Assembly (NCBI RefSeq): GCF_947495625.1
Contig: NZ_CANLZW010000040.1
Span: 1 to 43,740 of the forward strand
Origin: an uncultured Cocleimonas sp.
GTDB taxonomy: Bacteria; Pseudomonadota; Gammaproteobacteria; Thiotrichales; Thiotrichaceae
Length of the DNA: 43,740 nt
Direction: 5' to 3'
A model generated the notes under the pieces. It ran no database searches and was not told where the DNA came from. It saw nothing but the letters and a program-made list of their open reading frames with translations. This document shows, in pieces, positions 1 to 9,535 of this stretch (its first letter is position 1; the number at the start of each line of letters is the position of its first letter). The position numbers and the translations under genes were made by a program.

Positions 1-60
1 ATGGAAGCAAATCTATCCCTGTCAAAACGGTTGAATATTATTTTGCAAAAATGGAGGAGA

Positions 61-80
61 CCATATATGGGGGGTGTACT
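61..80 (+). repeat. Degenerate copy of the G-run hairpin repeat
   Basis: TATATGGGGGGTGTACT matches the right half of the dispersed element described in the findings. On the minus strand it reads as a C-run, a CCATATATGG palindrome and, further on, a T5 run, immediately past the stop of the minus-strand carboxypeptidase gene. It could act as its terminator. The left arm is poorly conserved, so this is the weakest intergenic copy. Confidence 0.45.
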
Positions 81-94
81 AAATATCCTAACAA

Positions 95-1012
95 TCAGCT
101 ATTTGAGATTAGATAATCCAATGCGCCTTCGACCGCTGCAATCTGAGCATGAATACAGTTTTCATCATTAACTTTTGGGCTATCAGGATACACTTCTGTG
201 GTTGATGAGTATTTAGTGCCGCTAAAACCCGCACATAATCCAAGCTTGCGGGTTGCATAATTAATTACGCCGTGTTGCTCAACCTTATCTCCAATCATTT
301 CACCTTTATCATCAGCAGGTGCAATATGGGTGACTTTTTCTACGTTCTGAATGATCGCTTTTTGAAATTCAGGAACAGGGTTTTGTGTATCGCCAACCAA
401 ATAAAAGCCATCAGGTATATCCCAATGATCGAGTTCAATCGCATCTCTTGCAGCTAGCGCAGGGCGGAAAACGGAGTTATCGGTGTCTGTTGTTTCATGT
501 AAATCTAGGTGTGCTAAAAAGCTAGCATCCAAAGATTTGATATAAGCCATGATGGTGGCTGCTTCCTGTGCAGGACTAGGGGTGCTAAAAGATCTGTTAG
601 GGTCAACGGCTTCAGGGTTCCAGCGATTGATGGTTTCATAGCCCCATGGGCTGATGCAAGGCGCTACGACAAAGTTAAACTTATCTGAGTAATCTAACGC
701 TTTAGTTTCAAGAAAGCGTAATGCACCCTGGACGCCACTGGTTTCATAACCATGTACACCGCCAGTGATGAGTATATTGGGTTTATTTTCATCCCATGAT
801 TTGGAATGAATAGCGAATAGGGGGTAACTTAATGGGGCGTTATCAACCGAATAATCTAAGCTACCGTATTGATGAATAGTGAAATGTTTACTGAGCTGAT
901 CAACTTTTGTCAGAACTTCGTCTTTGTATGAGCGTTTAATAGTTTGTTGCGAGAGCCACTGTGCCTTTTCTTTATTTCCCCATTTTTTTAACGTACTACT
1001 ATTGCTGCTCAT
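95..1012 (-). CDS. M14-family zinc carboxypeptidase / deacylase-like protein
   Basis: A 305-residue protein of the M14 metallopeptidase superfamily, closest in feel to the succinylglutamate desuccinylase/aspartoacylase branch. Zinc ligands fit H87 and E90 in GGVHGYETSG and H172 in HLDLHET. The DPNRSF block (about residues 137-142) matches the substrate-binding Asn-Arg pair of the family. No signal peptide is visible, so it is probably cytoplasmic. The substrate cannot be told from sequence: a peptide or an N-acyl amino acid are both possible. No arginine-succinyl-transferase pathway genes sit next to it, so astE is not supported. It stands alone on the minus strand, and a G-run repeat copy lies just past its stop. 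Family is confident, substrate unknown. Confidence 0.8.
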   Translation of the reverse strand: MSSNSSTLKKWGNKEKAQWLSQQTIKRSYKDEVLTKVDQLSKHFTIHQYGSLDYSVDNAPLSYPLFAIHSKSWDENKPNILITGGVHGYETSGVQGALRFLETKALDYSDKFNFVVAPCISPWGYETINRWNPEAVDPNRSFSTPSPAQEAATIMAYIKSLDASFLAHLDLHETTDTDNSVFRPALAARDAIELDHWDIPDGFYLVGDTQNPVPEFQKAIIQNVEKVTHIAPADDKGEMIGDKVEQHGVINYATRKLGLCAGFSGTKYSSTTEVYPDSPKVNDENCIHAQIAAVEGALDYLISNS

Positions 1013-1165
1013 TGAATTACCTTTGAAATGTTTCTTAATTTCTTATGAATTTTTATGATTCAATTTATGATTTTTCTTATAAATCTATCAAAGGGTTATA
1101 TTACTCAATGTAAAAAGTGCTGTCTCTATCTATAATGTTTATGAACTTAGTAATTCTTAAGGTTT

Positions 1166-1705
1166 TTATACTTGTGTTAAATTGGGAAAGAAGTTTTTCT
1201 CTTTAAGATAGGGATTAAACTTGAGCGCATGAATAATATTCTGCATTGCTAACGCAGGTTTGTTTTGGCGCAATCTGATCACTGCACGACCGGCTAAGGA
1301 ACCAAAATGACGAGGTTCAAGTTCTAGCGTTTTAGCGATATCAATTAATGACTTATCGTACTTTTCTTGATGAAAGTAGACAGTAGCACGTTGATTCCAG
1401 CCTTCGGCATAATCAGGTTTCTTTTTGATGACTTTGTTGAGCACTTCTATTGCGCCATTAAAATCATAGGAACGACGTTTTTGCATCGCTTCTTGCATTA
1501 GCTCATCGATAGCATCATCACCTGACTGCATCCATTGCTTCCAGATCACTTGTTCGAGTTTACGAGCCTGCTGTTCGCTGGAAGCATGCTTTAAATCCAT
1601 AAATAGTGAATCTAAAATCTTGCTACCCGCATATGTAGGTGAGTAAGCCATAACACTGAGTAGTATGATGAAGAAGGTCTGTTTAATCATTGAATTAGGG
1701 CTCAT
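1166..1705 (-). CDS. Small periplasmic TPR protein
   Basis: The product, about 179 residues, begins with a signal peptide (hydrophobic stretch FFIILLSVMAY, likely cut after a TYA motif), followed by a helical region and about two tetratricopeptide repeats. The repeat signature is seen in DFNGAIEVLNKVIKKKPDYA and in YDKSLIDIAKTLELEPRH. TPR units mediate protein-protein contacts, so a periplasmic scaffold role is likely but no partner is identified. I chose the ATG at 1705 because AAGAGA lies at Shine-Dalgarno distance. An in-frame ATG at 1744 lacks such a site and would put a polar extension before the signal peptide; the ATG at 1690 is also possible. It is upstream of the carboxypeptidase but about 150 bp away, so co-transcription is uncertain. 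Confidence 0.75.
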   Translation of the reverse strand: MSPNSMIKQTFFIILLSVMAYSPTYAGSKILDSLFMDLKHASSEQQARKLEQVIWKQWMQSGDDAIDELMQEAMQKRRSYDFNGAIEVLNKVIKKKPDYAEGWNQRATVYFHQEKYDKSLIDIAKTLELEPRHFGSLAGRAVIRLRQNKPALAMQNIIHALKFNPYLKEKNFFPNLTQV

Positions 1706-1856
1706 ATCAATTCTCTTGGTTTGCAGTGGCTGTAATTCAAGCATAGACCAAAAACAATGATATTCAACTTTGATAGTTCATAAAGTTTATGATTTACGCA
1801 ATTTTAGTTGGCACCTTATAGAGGTGTAAAACCTAACAAACTTTAAAAGTGATAGC

Positions 1857-3149
1857 TTACTTCTCTTTTTTCTCATTATTCGGCTCATCTATAAGCAATG
1901 GTCTGATAACGACTCTTCGATTAGTTATATGAACAAAATTGCTAGCACCTTTTAATAAAGGCTTGGTTTCACCAAATGCTTGCGTTGTGAAGCGAGACTG
2001 ATGAATACCTTTCTTATAGAGGTAATTTTTCAGGGTATCAGCACGCTCAAGAGATAGCTTTTTGTTGTATTCAATTTCCGAACGCGAATCTGAATGAGTC
2101 TCGACTATAAAATTATAGCGAGTACAGTTTTTCATCACGTCGATAACTTTATCCAAGCTTCCAACCTTTTCGACATTTATTGCGGATTCATCAGAATCAA
2201 ACAATTCCAAAAACTCCGGCGATAATATTTCACAGGAAGAATCATTCTTGGTTAGCTTGGAGCTGGTGTTAATTTTTGTGGCGCTATTTTTTTGATCAGT
2301 TTTTTTACTCGTATCATCTTTAGCTTTCGTGTCTTTTTTCTCATTTGTTTTTTTATTCTCTAGTTTAACTTTATCTGCAGAGTTCTTAGCTTGGCTCTTA
2401 TCAGGATTTGCACTTTTTGGTAACAATGCTTTGTTTTGTTCTTTCTCGTATTCTTTGTCTGCTTTTACTTTCGTTTCGATAAAGTTTTCAATGGTTTTTA
2501 GAACGGTATCCTGATACCACTCCGTTAAATTTGAACAATCCGATGTACTGTGTCCCTCGCCCCAGGTAGATAGTCTAAAACTGGTTTTCGAGTCTCGTAA
2601 TACCTTTGCGCCTTGTTGGAAAGATGTCCAGGTACTTGCTAAACAACAAGCACTATTAAACTGGATTGCTGGTTCCCCTTCTTTCGGTTTACTCAGGTGT
2701 TTCGGGTAAGAGGCAAACACAGATAATTCAGGTTGACCCTGAATAAGTTTGATATCTTCTTTGTTCAATAAAGTCATGCCAGCGACTTTTAATTTATCTA
2801 TGACAGTCTGTTTTAAATTTTCAGGCAAGATAATGTCTCTTGTCTTAGCCCCTTTTATAATATCGTCAATATTGACATAGATACCTGTTAGACCGCGTAA
2901 AGACATAAAGTTCTTTTTATAATCTTCTTTTTCAACAGCTAAGGGTTCTTTTCCACATTGTTGGTATAAATTATTCTTTCTTGCATCGGCTAAAAGCTTG
3001 CTAATCTCTTTGTTTACTTGAGTTTTTGGCTCTGCTGTTTTTGCTTCTGGCTTTGCTATATCTGCAATGGAACTCGTTGACATAGCAGCATTAAAGATCA
3101 GTGCCGAAGTGACTGAGAATAATAAATTTACATTTTTTGATAATTTCAT
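1857..3149 (-). CDS. Periplasmic OmpA/MotB-domain protein with novel N-terminal region
   Basis: A 430-residue exported protein. Residues 1-29 form a signal peptide (LLFSVTSALIFNAAMS). Residues about 40-225 are a region I do not recognise, with several cysteines (QQCGK, SACCL, TSDCS). Residues about 230-300 are a lysine/asparagine-rich linker. The C-terminus from about 305 is an OmpA-like peptidoglycan-binding domain: VETHSDSRSEIEYNKKLS followed by LSLERADTLKNYLYKKGI and a final NRRVVI. Family knowledge says such domains tether proteins to the cell wall by binding diaminopimelate. The Lys-rich linker probably spans the periplasm. Cysteine pairs may form disulfides. Neighbours give no function. 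Confidence 0.8.
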   Translation of the reverse strand: MKLSKNVNLLFSVTSALIFNAAMSTSSIADIAKPEAKTAEPKTQVNKEISKLLADARKNNLYQQCGKEPLAVEKEDYKKNFMSLRGLTGIYVNIDDIIKGAKTRDIILPENLKQTVIDKLKVAGMTLLNKEDIKLIQGQPELSVFASYPKHLSKPKEGEPAIQFNSACCLASTWTSFQQGAKVLRDSKTSFRLSTWGEGHSTSDCSNLTEWYQDTVLKTIENFIETKVKADKEYEKEQNKALLPKSANPDKSQAKNSADKVKLENKKTNEKKDTKAKDDTSKKTDQKNSATKINTSSKLTKNDSSCEILSPEFLELFDSDESAINVEKVGSLDKVIDVMKNCTRYNFIVETHSDSRSEIEYNKKLSLERADTLKNYLYKKGIHQSRFTTQAFGETKPLLKGASNFVHITNRRVVIRPLLIDEPNNEKKEK

Positions 3150-3321
3150 GAAGTGCTATTAATTATATTTTTGTCTGATTATATAACATGCAAGATAAGC
3201 CTAGGCTTAATTTCTTGATAAATGGTGTTTCTACCTCGCCTTTTTAAACTCACTGAATAAGCGTATTCTTATTATTTCTGAGGTTGAAGTTGATGCTAAA
3301 TTAAAGACAACTTAAAGTATA

Positions 3322-4119
3322 TTACTTTATAGGAAGGTAAATATCGTAGCGAGTAGATTTTCCAGTGATTTGAAAAGAAGGTTCTAGTGATTCCGTGAGT
3401 TTTTCCGCCAATCTTGGGCGCTTAACAACTATGCGTTTTTCAGCCTTGGTGAGTGCAAATTGCAGTACAGATTCACTGTCTTGATCATCACCCACTATAT
3501 CGTGAAAGAATTGCATTTCCTTTTTTACTTGAGCTGTTTTATTCCGGCTAGGGAACATCGGGTCAAAGTAAATAACGTCTGGATATGATGTTTCATTGAG
3601 TGATTCTAAATAATCCATGGCACTTTGATTGACCAAAGAAAGACGACTCAGTATCTCTTCTAATTCGCTGTCAAAAACAAGTGAAGCTCTTTCTAATGCA
3701 TCTTTTAGCAAGGCATGCACCACAGGATTTCTCTCGAGAATAGTGACATCGGCACCAAGAGAAGCTAAAACAAAAGCATCGCCTCCCATACCAGCTGTCA
3801 AATCTAATACCGTAGGATTTTGAATTTTTTGTAAGCCGACCGCTTTCGCAATATCCTGACCTTTTCCGCCTCCGTGCAAACGTCTGTGCTGTGTTTTGCC
3901 AGCCGCGAAGTCGATGGAGATTGAAAGTGCTTTATCTGGCTTTTTTTTCGCTACTTCGGGTACTTTTCTGAGTTCTAACTGGTCAGTACTAATATGCAGT
4001 AGATAATCTGGCGTAATTTTCTTTGTTAGAATTGGTATCGAAGTCTGTTGAGAGAGTCTGTCCAGTTTGATCTTTGGTACGCCACGATCGGCGGTAATAG
4101 CGATAACAGTTTTATTCAT
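3322..4119 (-). CDS. rsmJ: 16S rRNA (guanine1516-N2)-methyltransferase
   Basis: A SAM-dependent methyltransferase of 265 residues that modifies G1516 of 16S rRNA, as known for the RsmJ (YhiQ) family. The SAM-binding motif is LDLTAGMGGDAFVLASLG at residues 105-122, followed by the acidic end of strand 2, ILERNP. The family motif DPMFPSR at 186-192 supplies the catalytic DPxF-type residues. The N-terminal strand block and the RLHGGGKGQ element at 80-88 are also characteristic. Length fits the E. coli protein (about 250). It lies 45 bp downstream of slyX on the same strand and is probably co-transcribed with it. Confidence 0.93.
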   Translation of the reverse strand: MNKTVIAITADRGVPKIKLDRLSQQTSIPILTKKITPDYLLHISTDQLELRKVPEVAKKKPDKALSISIDFAAGKTQHRRLHGGGKGQDIAKAVGLQKIQNPTVLDLTAGMGGDAFVLASLGADVTILERNPVVHALLKDALERASLVFDSELEEILSRLSLVNQSAMDYLESLNETSYPDVIYFDPMFPSRNKTAQVKKEMQFFHDIVGDDQDSESVLQFALTKAEKRIVVKRPRLAEKLTESLEPSFQITGKSTRYDIYLPIK

Positions 4120-4164
4120 AATTTAGTTTGTTGAAGAGTATAAACGTCAATGAATAGTACTGTA

Positions 4165-4371
4165 TTAATAATGCGGAGGAGGGTTTTCGTCTTCTTCTGA
4201 AACGAGCAAGTCTTCTTTATTGATAGACTGAATTTGTGTTTTTAGCAGTTCAATATGCTGAATTAAGATATTAATTTGTAACTGCTGTCGATGGACTTCA
4301 CGATTGAGTGTTTCAATCGTGTTGTCTTGCTCCATCGACAGCATTTCCAAATTTTCTAGACGTTTTTCCAT
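4165..4371 (-). CDS. slyX: SlyX family coiled-coil protein
   Basis: A 68-residue protein with a nearly continuous coiled coil (residues about 3-50, heptads rich in L, I, Q and E) and the diagnostic C-terminal PPPHY. SlyX is widespread in gammaproteobacteria; its role is not firmly known. The gene sits 30 bp downstream of argG and 45 bp upstream of rsmJ, so the three may form one transcript. The size matches the family (about 70 residues). The start ATG at 4371 gives the expected MEKRLENLE beginning. Confidence 0.9.
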   Translation of the reverse strand: MEKRLENLEMLSMEQDNTIETLNREVHRQQLQINILIQHIELLKTQIQSINKEDLLVSEEDENPPPHY

Positions 4372-4401
4372 GATGAATTTAGTTAATACCTTTGCAGTAT
4401 A

Positions 4402-5655
4402 TTAACTTGTCTTTATAGGACGTCCTTTTTGAGCAGCTATTCGTAAACGCAATGCATTCAACTTAATGAAACCACCAGCATCAGCCTGATTGTAAGAACC
4501 TTGATCATCTTCGAATGTAGCCATACCTTCGTCAAACAAAGTGTCCTTTGATTTTCTGCCGACACATGAAACACTGCCTTTGTAGAGCTTTAATCTCACT
4601 GTGCCATTCACATACTCTTGTGACTCATCAATCATGCTCTGCATCATTTTGCGTTCAGGACTCCACCAGAAGCCATTGTAGATAAGATCAGCATACTTTG
4701 GCATTAATGCATCTTTAAGATGAGCAACTTCGCGATCTAGAGTAAGCGATTCGATTGCACGATGTCCTTTCAACATGATTGTGCCGCCCGGTGTTTCATA
4801 ACAACCGCGTGATTTCATTCCAACATAACGGTTTTCTACGATATCTAAACGACCGACGCCATTGTCACCACCTAATTTATTGAGTGTCTCAAGCATTGTT
4901 GCTGGGCTTAATTCCTCACCATTTAATGCAACCGGGTCACCTTTTACATATTCGATTTCAATGTATGTTGGCTCATCAGGCGCTTGCTCAGGTGATACCG
5001 ACCAACGCCACATATCATCTTCTGCTTCGGTCCAGGGGTTTTCCAGAATATCGCCTTCATATGAAATATGAAGTAGATTCGCATCCATAGAGTAAGGAGA
5101 TTTCTTACCTTGTTTCTGGTAATCAATTTCGATGCCGTGTTCTTCAGCGTACTTCATTAATGATTCACGTGAGTTTAGATCCCATTCACGCCAAGGTGCG
5201 ATAATTGCTACGCCTGGCTTAAGTGCATATGCACCAAGCTCGAAACGAATTTGGTCATTACCTTTACCGGTTGCACCGTGAGAGATCGCATCAGCACCTG
5301 TCTCATTTGCGATTTCAATTAAACGCTTAGAGATCAAAGGACGTGCAATCGATGTACCTAGAAGGTACTCACCTTCGTAGATAGTATTCGCGCGGAACAT
5401 CGGGAAGACAAAGTCGCGAACAAATTCTTCGCGTAAATCTTCAATATAAATCTCTTTAACACCTGCTGCTTTAGCTTTCTCGCGAGCTGGCTCTACTTCT
5501 TCACCCTGACCGATGTCAGCGGTAAATGTTACGATTTCACAGCCGTAGTTTTCTTCTAACCATTTAATGATGATTGAAGTATCTAATCCACCTGAATAGG
5601 CAAGTACGACCTTTTTGATGTTCTGTTTGTTTGTGGCAGTAGTATTTGAAGACAT
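4402..5655 (-). CDS. argG: Argininosuccinate synthase
   Basis: A 417-residue enzyme that joins citrulline and aspartate using ATP in the penultimate step of arginine synthesis. The ATP pyrophosphatase loop SGGLDTS is at residues 21-27 after VVLAY. Other family landmarks are [15 protein letters not shown], the [12 protein letters not shown] segment and DRDVAHLK-like [12 protein letters not shown]. Length agrees with the short bacterial type (about 400). No other arginine gene is adjacent. It is divergent from murB with about 75 bp between the starts, so promoters for both must lie in that short stretch. Confidence 0.96.
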   Translation of the reverse strand: MSSNTTATNKQNIKKVVLAYSGGLDTSIIIKWLEENYGCEIVTFTADIGQGEEVEPAREKAKAAGVKEIYIEDLREEFVRDFVFPMFRANTIYEGEYLLGTSIARPLISKRLIEIANETGADAISHGATGKGNDQIRFELGAYALKPGVAIIAPWREWDLNSRESLMKYAEEHGIEIDYQKQGKKSPYSMDANLLHISYEGDILENPWTEAEDDMWRWSVSPEQAPDEPTYIEIEYVKGDPVALNGEELSPATMLETLNKLGGDNGVGRLDIVENRYVGMKSRGCYETPGGTIMLKGHRAIESLTLDREVAHLKDALMPKYADLIYNGFWWSPERKMMQSMIDESQEYVNGTVRLKLYKGSVSCVGRKSKDTLFDEGMATFEDDQGSYNQADAGGFIKLNALRLRIAAQKGRPIKTS

Positions 5656-5730
5656 AATTAATCCAATATTGGGCGCTATAAAGACGCGAGATTATACATC
5701 TAATACTGGAAATAAAGTAGAATCTACATC

Positions 5731-6744
5731 ATGAAAATTAATGAAAATGTGTCTTTAAAAGACTTAAATACCTTTGGCGTCGAAGCTAAGACAAAATATT
5801 ATAGTGAAATTTCAAATTTGCTGGATATTGAAGCGCTATTTGAATGGAAATCTAAGAATAACTTACCCGCATTATTATTGGGTGGTGGCAGCAATTTACT
5901 CTTTAAAAATGACTTTGACGGGATGATCGCAAAAGTCTGTTTAATGGGTAAAGATATCGCAAAAGAAGACGATGAAGCTGTTTATGTTTCTGCCGCAGCT
6001 GGGGAGAACTGGCATGACTTTGTGCGTTGGACGATTGATCAGGGATTCGCTGGATTAGAAAATCTATCATTAATACCAGGCTCTGTCGGTGCAGCACCGA
6101 TTCAAAATATTGGCGCTTATGGCGTAGAGTTATCAAATACCCTTCATTCACTGCAAGCAGTGAATCTGGAAACTGCTGATATCCTCGAATTCGACAAAGA
6201 ACTTTGTCAGTTTGGCTATCGTGAAAGCTTCTTTAAATCACAGGCTTTAGACAAGTTATTGATTACATCGGTTACGTTCCGTTTGCCAAAAAAGCCAGAG
6301 TGGCATATTAATTACGCAGGCTTACGCGAAGCCTTGGCAGGCGAGGTACTTACTGCAGATGTTATCAGCCAGGCTGTCATCTCAGAAAGGCAACGAAAAC
6401 TACCTAATCCAAGCCAAATCGGAAATGCAGGAAGCTTCTTTAAAAACCCTGTAATGAAAGTCACAGATTTTGAAACCTTAAAAAGTGACCATGAAGGATT
6501 GCCAGGATTTCCTCAAACCCATAATGATGAAGTAAAAACCTCAGCAGGTTGGTTGATTGATCAATGTGGCTGGAAAGGTCATCGTGTCGGTGATGCGGGT
6601 GTTTCTGATAAACATGCTTTGGTTTTGGTAAATCATGGTAATGCAACGGGGTCAGAACTTTGGCAAGTAGCAGAAGATATTATCGCTTCTGTTGAAGGTA
6701 AGTTTGGGGTTACCTTAGAGCCTGAACCACGGGTAATCAAATAA
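5731..6744 (+). CDS. murB: UDP-N-acetylenolpyruvoylglucosamine reductase
   Basis: The FAD-dependent reductase that makes UDP-MurNAc in peptidoglycan synthesis. FAD-binding signatures are LLLGGGSNLLF (residues 48-58) and IPGSVGAAPIQNIGAYGVEL (115-134). The catalytic serine is S235 in GNAGSFFKNP. The FGYRESFFK block at 161-169 identifies the E. coli-like type I MurB. Length 337 fits that type (E. coli 342). It is cytoplasmic. The start at 5731 gives a normal N-terminus; the ribosome-binding site is weak. In many gammaproteobacteria murB is next to birA; here it is followed by a PhzF-like gene instead, with a repeat copy between them. Confidence 0.95.
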   Translation: MKINENVSLKDLNTFGVEAKTKYYSEISNLLDIEALFEWKSKNNLPALLLGGGSNLLFKNDFDGMIAKVCLMGKDIAKEDDEAVYVSAAAGENWHDFVRWTIDQGFAGLENLSLIPGSVGAAPIQNIGAYGVELSNTLHSLQAVNLETADILEFDKELCQFGYRESFFKSQALDKLLITSVTFRLPKKPEWHINYAGLREALAGEVLTADVISQAVISERQRKLPNPSQIGNAGSFFKNPVMKVTDFETLKSDHEGLPGFPQTHNDEVKTSAGWLIDQCGWKGHRVGDAGVSDKHALVLVNHGNATGSELWQVAEDIIASVEGKFGVTLEPEPRVIK

Positions 6745-6756
6745 AAAAGAGACATT

Positions 6757-6787
6757 AAAAATGTGCCCATATGTAGGGGGGTGACTC
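6757..6787 (+). repeat. G-run hairpin repeat, murB-phzF gap
   Basis: The copy reads AAAAATGTGCCCATATG, then TAGGGGGGTGACT. The left arm GCCC can pair with part of the G-run across an ATATGTA loop. It starts 13 bp after the murB stop and ends 26 bp before the next start codon, with both genes on the plus strand. The T-run would be on the minus strand, so it does not look like a terminator of murB. Confidence 0.75.
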
Positions 6788-6813
6788 AAGATTAATTGAA
6801 GAGATATAAAGAT

Positions 6814-7788
6814 ATGAATACATACCGAATCTATCAAGTTGACGCTTTCACCAGAACAAAGTTTGAAGGCAACCCTGCCGGTGTAGTCGCCAATGCCGAT
6901 GGTTTGAGTGATAAACAAATGCAATCAATCGCGCGTGAATTAAATAATTCGGAAACAGCATTTATTTTATCTCCGGATGAAAACAGTGATTTTGAAGAGC
7001 ATGACATCTGGGTGCGATTCTTTTCCCCGACGACTGAAGTCCCTATCTGTGGGCATGCGACTGTTTCAGCGCATTATGTTTATGCGATGGAAAACAACTT
7101 ACCTTCGTGTGTGCTAAAACAGAAAGTGGCTATAGGTATTCTGCCTGTAGAAATCATCCAGAATTATTCTGTTGCTGAAAGCCACGATAATTACAGCCAC
7201 GGTGATTACAGCATTATGATGACACAGGGTAAGGTTGAAATCTCACCCACGGTTAGTCAGAAAATTAATGATGATATTCTTCTCGCTTTGGGCATATCAG
7301 AAGCAGATCGTGATCAACGTTGCCCGATACAGGTGTCATCAACAGGCCATTCGAAAGTGATGATCGGCATCAATAGCGAAGATACATTACATGCACTAAC
7401 ACCCAATATGTCGGCGTTAGCTTCCATCAGTGAGTCAGTGAATTCAAATGGTTTTTTTGTGTTTGCGCTGAATGATGCTGCTATGAATGATAAAACAGAT
7501 GATTCTATTATTAGTCATGGGCGAATGTTTGCTCCTGCAATAGGTATCAATGAAGATCCGGTAACGGGTAATGCAAATGGCCCTTTAGGTGCTTATCTGG
7601 TCAAACACAAAATACTGGAAGTCGATCAGAATGGAAAAGATCAAGTCAGTTTCAGAGCCATTCAGGGTGAAGCGATGGGAAGACCGGGTATTGTCAATGT
7701 CATTGTAGATTCTGAAAATGGTTTACCTGTAACAGTACGCATCGGTGGTGATGCGGTAATTGCGTTTAAGACAGAGATATCTGTTTAA
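6814..7788 (+). CDS. PhzF family isomerase/epimerase-like protein
   Basis: A protein of about 324 residues with the two-lobed diaminopimelate-epimerase-like fold of the PhzF family. Signatures: YQVDAFT at the start, GNPAGVV, the catalytic glutamate in NNSETAFI, the loop GHATVSAHYV, and the second-half glycine motif GEAMGRPG near the end. Characterised members include PhzF of phenazine synthesis, but most bacterial homologues have unknown substrates and no phz genes are present here. I placed the start at ATG 6814 because GAAGAGA lies nine bases upstream; an in-frame TTG at 6796 is an alternative adding six residues. Confidence 0.85.
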   Translation: MNTYRIYQVDAFTRTKFEGNPAGVVANADGLSDKQMQSIARELNNSETAFILSPDENSDFEEHDIWVRFFSPTTEVPICGHATVSAHYVYAMENNLPSCVLKQKVAIGILPVEIIQNYSVAESHDNYSHGDYSIMMTQGKVEISPTVSQKINDDILLALGISEADRDQRCPIQVSSTGHSKVMIGINSEDTLHALTPNMSALASISESVNSNGFFVFALNDAAMNDKTDDSIISHGRMFAPAIGINEDPVTGNANGPLGAYLVKHKILEVDQNGKDQVSFRAIQGEAMGRPGIVNVIVDSENGLPVTVRIGGDAVIAFKTEISV

Positions 7789-7809
7789 CTTGTAATATTA
7801 ACGAGTAAT

Positions 7810-7842
7810 AAAAAAAGTGCCTTAAAGTAGGGGGGTGACTTT
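7810..7842 (+). repeat. G-run hairpin repeat, phzF-cydC convergent gap
   Basis: A full copy: seven A, then GTGCCTTAAAGTA, then six G and TGACTTT. Lies between the converging ends of the PhzF gene (7788) and cydC (7850). Read on the minus strand it is a C-run, a loop and then GGCAC followed by a T7 run, which would suit a terminator of the cyd transcript, although the stem is imperfect. Confidence 0.85.
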
Positions 7843-7849
7843 CAATCTA

Positions 7850-9535
7850 TTAGTCATCCTGATTAGAGACTATATTGCCTTTCTCTATACGTACAATTTG
7901 ATCCATCGCATCAAGTCCAGAAAGATGATGCGTGATTAAGATCAAGGTGCGTTGTTTGTTGTTTTCAATGATTGATTGCAGCATGTTTTTTTCGGTAATA
8001 CTATCAAGCCCTTCACCTGGCTCATCCAAAATCAGAATAGGTGCAGCTTTTAATAAGGTACGGGCAATACTGATGCGTCGCATTTGACCGCCAGAAAGTT
8101 TATGGCCTGCTTCACCAATCCAGGTGTCATAGCCTTCAGGCAGTTCCATAATAAAATCATGAATCTGGGCCACTTTACAGACAGCCTCTAATTCACTGTC
8201 CGTAGCTTTGCGGTTTGCTAATAACAAATTGCGTTTAATGGTGCTGTTAAACAGTGTGCTGTGTTGCGATGCAACGGCAAATTGTGAGCGCAGTTCTTCA
8301 CCATCAAGTTGCTCGATAGGAACACCGCCAAAACTGATTTCGCCAGAGCTTACTGGCCAAAACTTCATTAGTGCATTGATTAAACTACTCTTGCCCGAAC
8401 CACTTGGCCCGACGATCGCAATATTTGTACCTGTAGGGATGTTTACGCTTATGTTTTGTAAGGCATCAGTTTCCTGTGATGGGTAACGTAAGCTCATATT
8501 GTTAAACACTAAATCTGCAGAGTCAGGTAGTGGGTGTGGAATTTCTGGTTCGATAATGGCAGGTTTACTGTCCACAATATCAAATAATCGACGCGCAGCT
8601 GCGAGTGTTGTGGGTAAGGTTTGAAACGCCAAAGACAAGGGCATGATCGCTTCAAAGCTTGCCATGGTGAACAGGGCGAGCATTGGTAAACTCGCAGGCC
8701 CGATGGCTTCACTGTTAACCATTGGGATAGCGATAATCAACATTAACAGCACGCATAGATTTGCCAATAACCCAGACATAGCCTGTGAGCCACCATTGAG
8801 TGTGGCCAGCGATTTTTGATCTTTTAACAGACCTTCACTGAGTTGTTCAACATAATCAGAATGTCGCTTGGCTGCGTCATTAATCAATAACTCACTCATG
8901 CCCTGAGTGCTATCCATGACTGCTGAGCGTAATTCTGAGGTGATTTTTGATTGTCTGCTAGAGGCTGAATATCCCCAGCGATTTATCAGCAAAGGTAATA
9001 AAACACCCGCGGCAACTAAAAAGAATAGTTCGATAAATGCCAGTGTCTGACTATATTGCCAGAGAAATATAACGATAATAATACTGCTGATAAAAGCTAC
9101 CGTTACCGGTGCGATGATACGTAGATAGAAGTTGTCTAAAGTGTCTATATCAGCACGAATTCTACTGAGTAAATCACCACTGCGATAATTTTGTATAACC
9201 GCTGGCGCAAGAGGTTCTAAGTGATCATAAAACCAACTGCGTAAACTGGCGATTAATCGAAACGTTGCTTCGTGGGTAACAAGACGCTCTGCATAACGAC
9301 TGCTGGTGCGAATAATGGCAAAAGCGCGTATTAACGCGGCGGGTGTAAAATAATTAATCGCCGCGCCTGTTATTCCTGCGATTGCCATACTCGCGATGAA
9401 CCAGCCAGATAAGGCCATAAGCCCGATATTAGCCAGAATAGTGAGCAGGGATAACACCACCCCAAGCAACATCCAGCCCCACCAGGGTTTGATCAGGGTA
9501 AACAACCTGCGCATGACTTGAAAATCACTAAGCAT
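7850..9535 (-). CDS. cydC: Cysteine/glutathione ABC transporter subunit CydC
   Basis: Half of the heterodimeric CydDC exporter, which sends cysteine and glutathione to the periplasm and is needed to assemble bd oxidase and c-type cytochromes. The 561-residue chain has an N-terminal transmembrane domain (about 1-320, six predicted helices) and a C-terminal nucleotide-binding domain: Walker A GPSGSGKSS, signature LSGGQMRR, Walker B ILILDEPGEGLD and the H-loop LITHH. Length fits E. coli CydC (573). Its ATG overlaps the cydD stop by eight bases, which suggests translational coupling. It is the last gene of the cydABXDC cluster. Confidence 0.93.
   Translation of the reverse strand: MLSDFQVMRRLFTLIKPWWGWMLLGVVLSLLTILANIGLMALSGWFIASMAIAGITGAAINYFTPAALIRAFAIIRTSSRYAERLVTHEATFRLIASLRSWFYDHLEPLAPAVIQNYRSGDLLSRIRADIDTLDNFYLRIIAPVTVAFISSIIIVIFLWQYSQTLAFIELFFLVAAGVLLPLLINRWGYSASSRQSKITSELRSAVMDSTQGMSELLINDAAKRHSDYVEQLSEGLLKDQKSLATLNGGSQAMSGLLANLCVLLMLIIAIPMVNSEAIGPASLPMLALFTMASFEAIMPLSLAFQTLPTTLAAARRLFDIVDSKPAIIEPEIPHPLPDSADLVFNNMSLRYPSQETDALQNISVNIPTGTNIAIVGPSGSGKSSLINALMKFWPVSSGEISFGGVPIEQLDGEELRSQFAVASQHSTLFNSTIKRNLLLANRKATDSELEAVCKVAQIHDFIMELPEGYDTWIGEAGHKLSGGQMRRISIARTLLKAAPILILDEPGEGLDSITEKNMLQSIIENNKQRTLILITHHLSGLDAMDQIVRIEKGNIVSNQDD

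Noticed and set aside
1-94. Open frame starting at the first base of the window
   Set aside because: The frame runs through a repeat copy and then antisense to the carboxypeptidase gene; nothing supports it as a gene.
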